Notes: a model not told the origin generated them from the sequence alone. DNA of 64,000 bases from Roseateles sp. DAIF2 (GCF_015624425.1 NZ_CP049919.1:186001-250000); one strand, 5' to 3'; positions 8,842 to 17,477 are shown, counted from the stretch's first letter. Made by a program: numbers and translations.

Positions 8842-9453
8842 ATGTCCTACATCCTCGAAGCGCTGAAGCGCGCCGAAGCCGAACGCGAACGCGGCGCCGT
8901 GCCGACCCTGCACAGCCAGCAGGCCGCCGCCGCGGGCGCCGCGTCCGGCCCCGCCGCCGATGCGTCAGGCCGGGGCCGTGCGCGCGTCTGGCTCTGGGGC
9001 GGTGCCGGGCTGGCGCTGCTGGCCCTGGGCGCTTTTGCACTGCTGTGGCGCGGTGGCGGCAACCCGCCGCCGGGCGTGAGCGCCCCGGCACCGGCGGTGC
9101 AGACGCCAACGCCCGCCGCTACGGCCGTCGCGCCGATCCCGCTGCCGCCGCCGCGCGAGCTGCCCGTTGCCGCCGCTCCCACGCCCATGCCCGCACCGGC
9201 ACCGCAGGCCGCAACACCGCCGCGCCCGCTGCCCAGCCCGGCCGAGCTGCCGGAGGCGCTGCGCCGCCAGCTGCCGCCGCTGACGACCGGCGGCGCGATG
9301 TATTCCGAGGTGCCGTCGCAGCGCATGCTGATCATCAACGGCCAGTTGTTCCGCGAGGGCGATCAGGTGGCGGCCGGCCTGGTGCTGGAGCAGATCCAGC
9401 TGAAGAGCGCCATCCTGTCCTTCCAGGGTCAGCGCCTGCGCATCAGCTACTGA
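8842..9453 (+). CDS. gspB: GspB-type general secretion pathway protein B
   Basis: 203 residues. The N-terminus MSYILEALKRAEAERERG is the hallmark of GspB/ExeB proteins. A single transmembrane helix lies at about 49-69, then a long Pro/Ala-rich periplasmic linker, then a compact C-terminal domain (about 145-203) containing MLIINGQLFREGDQV. The protein partners the GspA ATPase encoded just upstream and helps place the type II secretion outer-membrane channel. Both genes are probably co-transcribed. Confidence 0.9.
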   Translation: MSYILEALKRAEAERERGAVPTLHSQQAAAAGAASGPAADASGRGRARVWLWGGAGLALLALGAFALLWRGGGNPPPGVSAPAPAVQTPTPAATAVAPIPLPPPRELPVAAAPTPMPAPAPQAATPPRPLPSPAELPEALRRQLPPLTTGGAMYSEVPSQRMLIINGQLFREGDQVAAGLVLEQIQLKSAILSFQGQRLRISY

Positions 9454-9532
9454 GGATGGTGTTTGCCCGCGTGGCCGGGCCGCGGGCGCTCGCGCATGAT
9501 GGATGCGCCAGCAACAACAAGGTCCCGACCCG

Positions 9533-10066
9533 ATGCGGCGTTTTCTCGACCGGCTCTACGCCCTCTTCGGCGCGATCGCGGCGCTGTTCGTGCTGGCCAT
9601 CCTGGTGCTGATGATCGCCGGCAGCCTGGGGCGCGAGTTCGGCCTGCGCCTGGGCTTCATCAACGACGTGGTGGCCTGGTGCTGCGCGGCGGCCTCCTTC
9701 TTCGGCATGGCCTATGCGTTCAAGCGGGGCGATTTCGTGCGCGTCACCCTGCTGCTGGACCGCGCGCCGCCGCGCTGGCGGCGCCGGCTGGAGCTGCTGG
9801 CGCTGGCCATCGCGGCGCTGGCGGTCGGCTATCTGGCCGTCTGGGCCTGCCGCTTCACCTATGACAGCTACCGTTTCAACGAGATCGCCGGCGGCATGGT
9901 CGCGATCCCGATCTGGATCCCGCAATCCAGCTTCGTGCTGGGCTCGCTGCTGTTCTTCGTCGCGGTGCTGGACGAGCTGGTGACGGTGGCGCGCGGCGGC
10001 AAGCCGGCCTATGTGGCCGCGGTCGAGGCGCGCCACGCGCGCGGCGATTTCTCGAGCGACATCTGA
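9533..10066 (+). CDS. dctQ: TRAP transporter small permease (DctQ type)
   Basis: 177 residues with four hydrophobic helices, the architecture of the DctQ subunit. The ATG at 9533 has AAGG at 9519-9522 upstream; an in-frame ATG at 9503 would add ten polar residues. The stop overlaps the next gene as TGATG. DctQ and DctM together form the membrane part of a tripartite ATP-independent periplasmic transporter for organic acids, driven by a sodium gradient. The periplasmic DctP receptor that normally accompanies the pair is not adjacent. Confidence 0.85.
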   Translation: MRRFLDRLYALFGAIAALFVLAILVLMIAGSLGREFGLRLGFINDVVAWCCAAASFFGMAYAFKRGDFVRVTLLLDRAPPRWRRRLELLALAIAALAVGYLAVWACRFTYDSYRFNEIAGGMVAIPIWIPQSSFVLGSLLFFVAVLDELVTVARGGKPAYVAAVEARHARGDFSSDI

Positions 10067-11376
10067 TGAGCCTGATCGAAATCGGCGGCCTGCTGCTGTT
10101 CATCATGCTGCTGATGCTCGGCAGCGGGGTCTGGATCGCGATGACCCTGGCCATCGTCGGCTGGATCGGCCAGGCGGCTTTCACCCACACGGTGCCGGGC
10201 AGCAATCTGTTCTCGGCCTTCTGGGAGTCGAACGCCTCCTGGGAGCTGGCGGCGCTGCCGCTGTTCATCTGGATGGGCGAGATCCTGTTCCGCACCCGGC
10301 TCAGCGAGCAGATGTTCGAGGGCCTGGCGCCCTGGCTGAATCGGGTGCCGGGCCGGCTGATGCACACCACCATCCTGGGCTGCGGCGTGTTCGGCTCGGT
10401 CTCGGGCTCCTCGGCCGCCACCTGCGCGACGATCGCCAAGGTGGCACTGCCGGAGCTGCTGCGGCGCGGCTACGACGAGCGGCTGGCGCTGGGCTCGCTG
10501 GCCACCGCCGGCACCCTGGGCATCCTGATCCCGCCCTCGATCACGATGGTGGTCTACGCGGTGGCGGCGGACGCCTCGATCATCCGCATCTTCCTGGCGG
10601 GCTTCCTGCCGGGTCTGCTGCTGATGCTGCTGTTCATGGGCTATATCGCCTGGTGGAGCTGGCGCCACCCGGAGCGCGTGCCGGCGGCCGAGCCGCCCAG
10701 CCGCTTCGTCGACAAGCTGCGCCGCTCCGGCAATCTGATCCCGGTCGCGCTGCTGATCGTCTTCATCGTCGTGGTGCTGCTCAAGGGCTGGGCCACCGCC
10801 ACCGAATGCGCGGCCTATGGCGTGCTGGGTTCGCTGGCGATCGCGGCCTGCAGCCGCTCCCTGACCTGGGCCAACTTCTGGGAGGGCATGCTGGGCACGA
10901 CGCGCACCAGCTGCATGATCATGTTCATCCTGGCCGGCGCGGCCTTCCTGGCCAAGACCATGGCCTTCACCGGCATCCCGCGCGCGCTGGCCGAGACGGT
11001 GGACACGCTGCAGCTGAGCCCCTATGCGCTGATCGCGATGCTGACCCTGGTCTACCTGGTGCTGGGCACCGCGCTGGACGGCATCTCGATGATCGTGCTG
11101 ACCGCCGCGGTGGTGCTGCCGATGGTGCAGAAGGCGGGCTTCGACCTGGTCTGGTTCGGCATCTTCATCGTGTTGCTGGTCGAGATCGCCGAGGTCACGC
11201 CGCCGGTCGGCTTCAACCTCTTCGTGCTGCAGAACATGACCGGCAAGGACAGCAACGTGATCGCGCGCGCGGCCCTGCCGTTCTTCGGCTGCCTGGTCGT
11301 CTGCATCGCGCTGATCACCCTGCTGCCGCAGATCGTGACCTGGCTGCCGGACTGGGTGATGGGCCCCAGCCGCTGA
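10066..11376 (+). CDS. dctM: TRAP transporter large permease (DctM type)
   Basis: 436 residues, strongly hydrophobic with about 12 segments. Family landmarks include GSVSGSSAATCATIAKVALP near residues 105-125, ATAGTLGILIPPSI near 146-158, and a late EVTPPVGFNLFVLQ. This is the transport subunit of a TRAP system, translationally coupled to dctQ. Substrate is likely a carboxylate but cannot be read from the permease. It is followed by the convergent MocR regulator. Confidence 0.92.
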   Translation: MSLIEIGGLLLFIMLLMLGSGVWIAMTLAIVGWIGQAAFTHTVPGSNLFSAFWESNASWELAALPLFIWMGEILFRTRLSEQMFEGLAPWLNRVPGRLMHTTILGCGVFGSVSGSSAATCATIAKVALPELLRRGYDERLALGSLATAGTLGILIPPSITMVVYAVAADASIIRIFLAGFLPGLLLMLLFMGYIAWWSWRHPERVPAAEPPSRFVDKLRRSGNLIPVALLIVFIVVVLLKGWATATECAAYGVLGSLAIAACSRSLTWANFWEGMLGTTRTSCMIMFILAGAAFLAKTMAFTGIPRALAETVDTLQLSPYALIAMLTLVYLVLGTALDGISMIVLTAAVVLPMVQKAGFDLVWFGIFIVLLVEIAEVTPPVGFNLFVLQNMTGKDSNVIARAALPFFGCLVVCIALITLLPQIVTWLPDWVMGPSR

Positions 11377-11392
11377 GGCGCCGGCGGCTCAG

Positions 11393-12724
11393 TCAGGGCT
11401 GCAGCGCGGCCCGCACCCGGCCCAGCGCCAGCTCCAGGATGTCCAGCGGCACCGAGCCCAGCGCCACGCGCAGGGCCTGCGGCACATGGGCGGTGGCGGC
11501 AAAGGGTTCGGCGCTGCTGAGCAGCACGCCGGCCTGCCGCAGCTCGGCCACCACTTGTTCGGCGCGCAGCTCCGCGGGCAGTTCCAGCCAGAGGTAGTAG
11601 GCGCCGGGGTGACCGCTGAGCCGGCAGCCGCGCAGCACCCGGCGCGCCAGGCGCTGGCGCTGGCGCGCATCGCGGCGCTTCGCGTCCTCCAGCGCGTCGA
11701 CCGTGCCGGCCTCGATCCAGCGGCAAGCCAGCGCCACCGCGATCGAGGGCGTGTTCCAGGTCGAGGCCCGCTGCGCCTGCTCCAGCGCCGGCACCAGCGC
11801 CGGCGGCGCCGCGACGAAGCCGATGCGCAGGCCCGAGGCCACGCTCTTCGACAGGCCCGACACATAGATGCAGCGCCGCGGCGCCAGTATGAACAGCGGC
11901 GGCGGCGCGGGCTCGGCCAGGAAGGCATAGGCGCCGTCCTCGATGATCAGCAGCTCATGCCGCTCGGCCAGCGCCACCAGCCGTTGGCGCTCCGCCAGGC
12001 CCATCACCGAGCCGAGCGGGTTGTGCAGGGTGGGCATGCTGTAGACCGCGCGCACGCGCCGGCGCCGGCACAGGGTGGCCAGCGCATCCAGGTCGGTCTG
12101 GCCCTCCCGCAGCGGCAGCGCCGCCAGCTCCAGCCGGTGCGCCGCGGCCAGCGCGCGGATGCCGGGGTAGGTCAGCGCGTCGACGGCCAGCAGCTCGCCG
12201 GGCCGCAGCAGGGCCAGCGCCGCCAGCGCCAGGCCCTGCTGGGCGCCGTTGACGATCAGCACCTGGTCGGCGGGGACCCGGATGCCGCGGTTGCGCAGAT
12301 GCCGGGCCGCGCTGGCGCGCTCATGCGGCCGCCCGCCCTGTGGCGCGGCATGCAGCAGCGCGTCCAGATCGCCGCTGCCGGCCAGGCCGCGCAGGCCCTC
12401 GCGCAGCAGCTCGGCCTGGCCGGGCAGGGCGGGGTAGTTGAAGCTCAGGTCCACCAGGCCCTCGCCGCCGCCGGGCTGCTGGGCCAGCGGCCCATGGCTG
12501 CGTGGCAGCGAGGTGTCGCGCACAAAGGTGCCGCGGCCCGCCTCGCCGACCACCAGGCCCGCCGACTCCAGGGTCCGGTAGACCCGCGCCGCGGTGGCCA
12601 GGGCCACGCCCTGGCGCTGCATCAGCGCGCGCACCGTCGGCAGCTGGGCGCCGGGGCGCAGCTCGCCGCTCTGGATGCGGTGGCTGAATTCGTCGACCAG
12701 GGTTTGGTAGCGGGCGCGGGGCAT
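11393..12724 (-). CDS. MocR-type (GntR/aminotransferase) transcriptional regulator
   Basis: 443 residues. An N-terminal GntR winged helix (about 8-70, ending in GRGTFVRD) is joined to a class I aminotransferase-like domain with the PLP lysine at 293 (SGLSKSVASGLRIGF) and IIEDGAY at 260-266. Such regulators sense an amino compound through PLP chemistry. The gene is divergent from a VOC-lysE operon, so it may control export of an amino acid or related amine (inference). A pair of TGTATC direct repeats lies between them at 12734-12762 and could be its operator. Confidence 0.9.
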   Translation of the reverse strand: MPRARYQTLVDEFSHRIQSGELRPGAQLPTVRALMQRQGVALATAARVYRTLESAGLVVGEAGRGTFVRDTSLPRSHGPLAQQPGGGEGLVDLSFNYPALPGQAELLREGLRGLAGSGDLDALLHAAPQGGRPHERASAARHLRNRGIRVPADQVLIVNGAQQGLALAALALLRPGELLAVDALTYPGIRALAAAHRLELAALPLREGQTDLDALATLCRRRRVRAVYSMPTLHNPLGSVMGLAERQRLVALAERHELLIIEDGAYAFLAEPAPPPLFILAPRRCIYVSGLSKSVASGLRIGFVAAPPALVPALEQAQRASTWNTPSIAVALACRWIEAGTVDALEDAKRRDARQRQRLARRVLRGCRLSGHPGAYYLWLELPAELRAEQVVAELRQAGVLLSSAEPFAATAHVPQALRVALGSVPLDILELALGRVRAALQP

Positions 12725-12733
12725 AGTCCGGCT

Positions 12734-12762
12734 TGTATCTAGAACAATTATTTGTCTGTATC
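12734..12762. promoter_or_regulatory. candidate MocR operator: direct repeat in the divergent promoter
   Basis: TGTATC occurs at 12734-12739 and 12757-12762, 23 bases apart (about two helical turns), inside a short AT-rich stretch unlike the GC-rich surroundings. It lies 10 bases upstream of the mocR start and about 73 bases upstream of the VOC start. MocR-family proteins such as GabR bind direct repeats, which fits. No binding evidence is available. Confidence 0.45.
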
Positions 12763-12834
12763 AGATCGGGAGCCTACGCTGCGCAGCCGGTCGGGGCAAG
12801 CCGCCCCGGCCCTGTTCGGGAGCCTGGAATCACG

Positions 12835-13251
12835 ATGTTGTTCAGCCATGTCACGCTCGGTTGCCGCGAGCTCGCCCGCGCCGCGGCCTTCTACGACGCG
12901 CTGCTGGCGCCGCTGGGGCTGGTGCGGCGCCCGGTGCTGCCCGATGGCGGGCCGGCGGCGGCCTGCTGGATCGAGCCCGGGCGCGGCCTGCCGCGCTTTT
13001 ATGTCTACGAGCCCTACGACGGCCGGCCCGCCAGCGCCGGCAACGGGGTGATGGTGGCCTTCGCCGCGGCGTCGCCGGCGGCGGTCGACGCAGCCCATGC
13101 CGCGGGCCTGGCGGCCGGTGGCCGCGACGAGGGCGCGCCGGGGCCGCGCCCGCAATACGGCGCCGGCTACTATGGCGCCTACCTGCGCGATCCGGACGGC
13201 AACAAGCTGCACCTGGTGCATCGCGGCGATCTGCCGGAGTTCGCGGCGTGA
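12835..13251 (+). CDS. VOC/glyoxalase-fold protein
   Basis: 138 residues. The start fits the family N-terminus (FSHVTLGCRELARAAAFYDALL). The C-terminus holds YLRDPDGNKLHLVH, the conserved end of the vicinal-oxygen-chelate fold. His5 and an Asp/Asn-Lys cluster near the end are the expected metal-ligand positions, but the specific reaction is not predictable. The stop overlaps the GTG start of the lysE-type gene, so the two are one operon, probably controlled by the divergent MocR protein. Confidence 0.82.
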   Translation: MLFSHVTLGCRELARAAAFYDALLAPLGLVRRPVLPDGGPAAACWIEPGRGLPRFYVYEPYDGRPASAGNGVMVAFAAASPAAVDAAHAAGLAAGGRDEGAPGPRPQYGAGYYGAYLRDPDGNKLHLVHRGDLPEFAA

Positions 13252-13898
13252 CGGCGGCGGGCCTGCTGCCGGTCGATCCGGCCACCCTGTCGCTGTTCGC
13301 GCTGGCGGTGCTCCTGCTGCTGCTGTCCCCGGGGCCGAACATGGCCTTCGTGATCGCCCATGGCATCGCCTACGGCTGGCGCGGCGGGCTGGCGGCCTCG
13401 CTGGGCATCGGCGCTGCCGACCTGGTGCTGACGGCGCTGACCGCGCTGGGCGTGGCCGCCCTGGTGGCGCAATGGCCGCCGGCCTTCGACCTGATCCGCG
13501 GTGCCGGCGCGCTCTACCTGCTGTGGCTGGCCTGGCAGGCCTGGCGCCATCCCGGCCGGCTGACGGCGCAAGCGGCGCGCGACGGCCGGCGGGCCTCGCT
13601 GCTGGCGGTGTCGCTGCGCTCGATGCTGAACAGCCTGCTGAACCCCAAGGCCCTGCTGTTCTTCCTGGTCTTCCTGCCCCAGTTCGCCGATGCCGGACGG
13701 GGTGGGATCGCGCGGCAGCTGCTCCTGCTGGGCGGCGTGCTGACCCTGATCAGCGTGGCCTTCCATGCGGCGCTGGGCGGGATCGGCGCGGCGGTGCACC
13801 GGCTGCTGGCCGGCCATGCGCGCGCCGCGCGCTGGCAGTCGCGCGGCCTGGCCCTGCTGCTGGTGCTGCTGGCCCTGCGGCTGTTGTGGTCACGTTAG
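13248..13898 (+). CDS. LysE/RhtB family amino-acid exporter
   Basis: 216 residues with about six transmembrane segments. Family motifs are visible: LLLLSPGPNMAFVIAHGIAYGWRGGL near 21-46 and LLNPKALLFFLVFLPQF near 128-144. It starts with GTG at 13248, overlapping the VOC stop (GTGA). LysE/RhtB proteins export amino acids or their analogues using the proton gradient. Its 3' end overlaps the convergent Bug receptor gene by four bases. Confidence 0.85.
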   Translation: MTAAGLLPVDPATLSLFALAVLLLLLSPGPNMAFVIAHGIAYGWRGGLAASLGIGAADLVLTALTALGVAALVAQWPPAFDLIRGAGALYLLWLAWQAWRHPGRLTAQAARDGRRASLLAVSLRSMLNSLLNPKALLFFLVFLPQFADAGRGGIARQLLLLGGVLTLISVAFHAALGGIGAAVHRLLAGHARAARWQSRGLALLLVLLALRLLWSR

Positions 13899-14887
13899 TC
13901 GGCCTTGATGCCGGCCTCCTGCACCACCCGGGCGTTGGCCTCATGCTCCTGGCGCACGCGCGCCGCGAAGGCCTCGACGCTGCCGGTGGCGACGAAGCTG
14001 TCGAGCTTGGCCAGGCGCTCCTGCACCTCCTTGGCCGCCAGCAGCTTGTTGAACTCGGCGTTGATCTTCAACTGCACCTCGCGCGGCGTGCGCGCCGGCG
14101 CGAACAGGCCGAAGGTGGAGCCCAGGTTGGCGTCCGGGTGGCCCAGCTCGGCCAGGGTCGGCACCTCGGGCAGGGTGGCCAGGCGCTGCGGCGCGGCGAC
14201 GGCCAGCACGCGCAGGCGGCCGCTGGCGATCTGCGCGTTCAGGGCCGGCGCGGGGTTGGCGGTGAACAGCTCGAACTGGCCGCCCAGCGCGTCGTTGGTG
14301 ACCTGGCCGCCGCCCTTGTAGGGGATGTGGTTGAAGCGCACGCCGGCCTTGCGGCCGATCTGCTCCAGCATCAGGTGGCCGATGCTGCCCATGCCCGAGC
14401 TGGCCAGGTTCAGCGCGCCCGGCCGGGCCTTTGCCTGCGCGATCGCGTCGGCGAAGCTCTTGCCGCTGAAGGCCTGCGTGGCCATCAGATAGACCGGCGA
14501 GTACATCACCTGCGCCACCGGCGCGATGTCCTTCAGCGCGTCGTAGGGCATGCGCGGCTGCAGATGCGGGTTCAGGGTCAGCGGGCTGATCGCGGCAAAG
14601 GCCAGGGTATGGCCGTCGGCCGGCGCCTTGGCCACCTGGTCCATGCCGGTGGTGCCGCTGGCGCCGGGCCGGCTCTCGATCACGACCGGCTGGCCCAGCA
14701 CCGCCTGCAGGCGCTCGCCCAGCAGCCGCGCCACCGCGTCGCTGGTGCCGCCGGGCGCATAGGGCACGACGATGCGCACCGGCTTGACGGGCCAGGCGGC
14801 ATCGGCCGCCAAGGCCTGTTGCAGCGGCAGCATCGACAGCGGCAGCAGGAGGAGGAGTGAACGACGGGGCAGGGCGGGGGAGGACAT
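13895..14887 (-). CDS. Bug/TctC family periplasmic solute-binding protein
   Basis: 330 residues with a signal peptide (cleavage near ALAADAAW). The mature start KPVRIVVPYAPGGTSDAVARLL is diagnostic of the Bug family, with the ligand loop GASGTTGMDQVAKAPADGHT at about 99-118. These receptors feed tripartite tricarboxylate transporters and are greatly expanded in Burkholderiales. No TctA or TctB is nearby, so it is an orphan receptor. It does not belong to the DctP family and therefore does not complete the TRAP permease upstream. Confidence 0.9.
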   Translation of the reverse strand: MSSPALPRRSLLLLLPLSMLPLQQALAADAAWPVKPVRIVVPYAPGGTSDAVARLLGERLQAVLGQPVVIESRPGASGTTGMDQVAKAPADGHTLAFAAISPLTLNPHLQPRMPYDALKDIAPVAQVMYSPVYLMATQAFSGKSFADAIAQAKARPGALNLASSGMGSIGHLMLEQIGRKAGVRFNHIPYKGGGQVTNDALGGQFELFTANPAPALNAQIASGRLRVLAVAAPQRLATLPEVPTLAELGHPDANLGSTFGLFAPARTPREVQLKINAEFNKLLAAKEVQERLAKLDSFVATGSVEAFAARVRQEHEANARVVQEAGIKAD

Positions 14888-14959
14888 GGGCTGATGGGGA
14901 TCGGAGCTGGGGATGCCGCAGCCTAACCGAGCCGGCCTGCCCTAGCTTACAGTGCGGCG

Positions 14960-15304
14960 ATGACGATGATAAGCAGCAGTTATCTCTATCTTGGCATCGC
15001 GATCGTGGCCGAGGTGATAGCCACCAGCGCGCTGAAGAGCGCCGAGTCCTTCACCCGTTTCTGGCCAAGCCTGTTGACGGTGACGGGCTACGCGATCGCG
15101 TTCTATTTCCTCTCGCTGACCCTGCGCACCATCCCCACCGGCATCGCCTATGCGATCTGGTCGGGCGTCGGCATCGTGCTGATCTCGCTGGTCGGCTGGC
15201 TGGTCTACGGCCAGCGCCTGGACCTGCCGGCCCTGATCGGCCTGGGCTTCATCATCGCCGGCGTGCTGGTCGTCAACCTGTTCTCGAAGTCGGTGGGGCA
15301 CTGA
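14960..15304 (+). CDS. small multidrug resistance (SMR) family transporter
   Basis: 114 residues, four transmembrane helices. The essential membrane glutamate is in AIVAEVIATSALKS (Glu18, or Glu16 from the alternative ATG at 14966), followed by GIAYAIWSGVGIVLI, both typical of EmrE-like proteins. Members exchange protons for quaternary ammonium compounds or, in the Gdx branch, guanidinium. The WSG motif and lack of a guanidine riboswitch in the 72-base upstream gap make the EmrE branch more likely, but this is not proved. Confidence 0.88.
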   Translation: MTMISSSYLYLGIAIVAEVIATSALKSAESFTRFWPSLLTVTGYAIAFYFLSLTLRTIPTGIAYAIWSGVGIVLISLVGWLVYGQRLDLPALIGLGFIIAGVLVVNLFSKSVGH

Positions 15305-15608
15305 GCCGCAGGCGCAGCAGCGCCGCGACGATCGGGCCAGGGGGCGGCGCGCCCGGCTCGCGCAGCAACAGGCGCGACTGCGCCAGCGCGCGCAAGCGCA
15401 GCGGCCCCTCGCCGCGCGCCTGCTCCCACACCATGCCGGCGCGCAGCGGCGCCGAGACGGCGTGGTCATTGCACAGCGCCAGCTCCAGCCGGCCCGCCTG
15501 CAGATGCAGCAGCCGGCTGCCGCGGCGCATCCGGGGCAGCCGCAGCCATTGGCCGGGCATCAGCTCCAGCAGCTGTTCGCGCAAGGGGGTGGGGTCGGGG
15601 TACTGCAT
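15273..15608 (-). CDS. small protein, DUF2917-like
   Basis: 111 residues. The ATG at 15608 was chosen; in-frame sequence upstream is of low complexity. The core (GQWLRLPRMRRGSRLLHLQAGRLELAL, then WEQARGEGPLRLRALAQSRLLL) resembles the small cupin-like DUF2917 proteins. Function is unknown. Its 3' end overlaps the convergent SMR gene by 32 bases. A 16-base palindrome lies 62 bases upstream of the start. Confidence 0.6.
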   Translation of the reverse strand: MQYPDPTPLREQLLELMPGQWLRLPRMRRGSRLLHLQAGRLELALCNDHAVSAPLRAGMVWEQARGEGPLRLRALAQSRLLLREPGAPPPGPIVAALLRLRLSAPPTSRTG

Positions 15609-15669
15609 GGGGCGGCGAGGGTGGCAACAAGGCCTCCAGCCTAGGCAGCGGCGGCCCGGCGTACCAGAC

Positions 15670-15685
15670 ACAAGGCAGGCCTTGT
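15670..15685. promoter_or_regulatory. palindrome upstream of the DUF2917-like gene and proC
   Basis: ACAAGGC, AG, GCCTTGT form a 16-base dyad with only the central AG unpaired. It sits in the 173-base divergent gap, next to a CTGCAG and an AT-rich stretch, so it is a plausible operator for either direction. The regulator is unknown. Confidence 0.4.
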
Positions 15686-15781
15686 ACTGCAGCACAGTGC
15701 CGCCGCAAGGCTGGGCGCTGTAGCGTCCGGCCGGGTGTTTCCCGGCCGCGCGCGCGGCGGGCGGCGCCTACACTTGCGGCC

Positions 15782-16600
15782 ATGAGCGAGCACCCCTCCA
15801 TCGCATTCATCGGCGGCGGCAATATGGCCAGCGCCATCATCGGCGGCCTGCTGCGCAGCGGCCGGCCGGCCGCATCGCTGCGCGTGATCGAACCCTATGC
15901 GCCGCAGCGCGAGCGCCTGGCCCAGCAGTTCGGCCTGGCCGCCCTGGCCGCGCCGGACGACTCGCTGGCCGGGGCCGGCCTGGTGGTGTGGGCGGTCAAG
16001 CCGCAGCTCTTCGCCGAGGCGGCCGCGCCCTGCCGGGGCCTGGTCGCGGGGGCGCTGCAGCTGTCGGTGATGGCGGGCATCCCGAGCGAGGCGCTGGCGC
16101 GCGCCAGCGGCAGCGAGCGGGTGGTGCGCGCGATGCCCAACACGCCGGCGCTGATCGGCCAGGGCATGGCGGGCCTGTACGCGCGCGCCGCGGTGTCGGC
16201 CGCGGACCGCCAACTTGTCGAAGAGGTGCTGCGCCCGACCGGCGCCACCCTGTGGGTCGAGCAGGAGAGCCAGATCGACGCGGTGACCGCGCTGTCGGGC
16301 TCCGGGCCGGCCTATTTCTTCTTCGTCGTCGAAGCGATGATGCAGGCGGCGCAGGAGCTGGGCCTGTCGGCCGAGCAGGGCCGCCAGCTGGCCCTGGCCA
16401 CCTGCGCCGGCGCCGCCGCGCTGGGCCTGCAATCGGCCGATTCGCCGACCCAGCTGCGCGAGAAGGTCACCTCCAAGGGCGGCACCACCCATGCGGCGAT
16501 CAGCAGCCTGCAGGCCGACGCGGTCGACGCCGCGATCGTGCGCGCGGTGCGCGCCGCCGAGGCGCGCGCACGCGAGCTGGGCGCCGAGTTCGGACGCTGA
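15782..16600 (+). CDS. proC: pyrroline-5-carboxylate reductase
   Basis: 272 residues. An N-terminal Rossmann motif IAFIGGGNMASAIIGGLL binds NAD(P)H, RVVRAMPNTPALIGQGMAGL follows, and the family signature AVTALSGSGPAYFFF is near residues 161-175. The enzyme reduces 1-pyrroline-5-carboxylate to proline, the last step of proline synthesis. The length is normal. ubiC starts 16 bases downstream on the same strand, so the two may be transcribed together. Confidence 0.95.
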   Translation: MSEHPSIAFIGGGNMASAIIGGLLRSGRPAASLRVIEPYAPQRERLAQQFGLAALAAPDDSLAGAGLVVWAVKPQLFAEAAAPCRGLVAGALQLSVMAGIPSEALARASGSERVVRAMPNTPALIGQGMAGLYARAAVSAADRQLVEEVLRPTGATLWVEQESQIDAVTALSGSGPAYFFFVVEAMMQAAQELGLSAEQGRQLALATCAGAAALGLQSADSPTQLREKVTSKGGTTHAAISSLQADAVDAAIVRAVRAAEARARELGAEFGR

Positions 16601-16616
16601 GGCACGGTCGATTTCG

Positions 16617-17168
16617 ATGGGGATTGCCGGCCGAGCGGGCTTGCGTGCCTGGTTGCGCGCGCCCGGGTCCCTGAGCCGCCGCCTGGCGGCGCTGGGTGAA
16701 CGTTACGAGGTCCAGGTCTTGCGCCAGACCGTGGCGCCGCTGCGCGCGGCCGAGAAGCGCGCGCTGGGCCTGCCGCGGCGCGGCTGCACGGTGGTGCGCG
16801 AGGTGATCCTGCGCGTCGACGGCGAGCCGCTGGTCTGGGCCCGCTCGGCCCTGCATGGCGCGGCGCTGGCCGGGCCCTGGAAGGCGCTGAAGGGCCTGGG
16901 CGCCAAGCCGCTGGGGCATCTGCTCTATGCCGACCGGCGCGTCGCGCGCAGCGAGCTGCAGCCGCGCCGCCTGGCCCGCCATGGCCACACCTGGCGCCAG
17001 ATGGCAGGCCAATGGGAGGCCGCCACCGGCGCGCCGCCCTCGGCGCTGATGCTGTGGTCGCGCAACTCGGTGTTCACCCGCCAGGGCGCGCAGCTGCGCG
17101 TGATGGAGCTGTTCGCGCCGACGCTGGCCGCGCAGACGCCGCGGCGCGGGCGCGCCCGGCGGCGCTGA
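16617..17168 (+). CDS. ubiC: chorismate--pyruvate lyase
   Basis: 183 residues. It contains the UbiC landmarks LRAPGSLSRRLAALG, CTVVREVILRVDGEPLVWARS (the Arg and Glu positions of the active site) and GLGAKPLGHLLYAD. UbiC converts chorismate to 4-hydroxybenzoate, the first committed step of ubiquinone synthesis. The next pathway enzyme, UbiA, is encoded 4 kb away on the other strand. The ATG at 16617 gives the family length. Confidence 0.9.
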   Translation: MGIAGRAGLRAWLRAPGSLSRRLAALGERYEVQVLRQTVAPLRAAEKRALGLPRRGCTVVREVILRVDGEPLVWARSALHGAALAGPWKALKGLGAKPLGHLLYADRRVARSELQPRRLARHGHTWRQMAGQWEAATGAPPSALMLWSRNSVFTRQGAQLRVMELFAPTLAAQTPRRGRARRR

Positions 17169-17198
17169 GCGCAGGCCCGCGGCGCACAATGGCGCGCC

Positions 17199-17477
17199 AT
17201 GCCCGCCGCCGCCCCGCCACCATCAAGCTCCCTGTCCGAACGTGTGCGGCACTGGCTGCGGGCGCTGCGCCCGGCCGCCCAGCCGCTGGATGGGCGCGAA
17301 CGCCTGCGCGTCGTGCTGGGCGCCGGCCTGGGCCTGCTGCTGACCGCGCTGCTGAGCGAATGGCTGCTGCCGCACCGGCCGGGCCTGCCCTGGCTGGTGG
17401 CGCCGCTGGGGGCCAGCGCGGTGCTGGGCGGCAACACCCTGTCGGCCCTGGTGGCGGCGCTGTCGCGCAGCGCCTAG
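17199..17477 (+). pseudogene. HPP-family membrane protein remnant with internal deletion
   Basis: 92 residues remain. The first part (RERLRVVLGAGLGLLLTALLSEWLL, then PWLVAPLGASAVL) is the N-terminus of HPP-family membrane proteins. It is joined directly to GGNTLSALV, which in intact members follows about 15 residues later, and the frame stops eight residues after that. The remaining helices, including the HPP motif, are missing because the antisense GFA gene begins to overlap at 17474. I read it as a decayed gene; a functional two-helix micro-protein is less likely. Confidence 0.62.

Noticed and set aside
13895..14887. The Bug receptor as the missing partner of the TRAP permeases
   Set aside because: Bug/TctC receptors pair with TctAB, not DctQM, and the gene is on the other strand with unrelated genes between.
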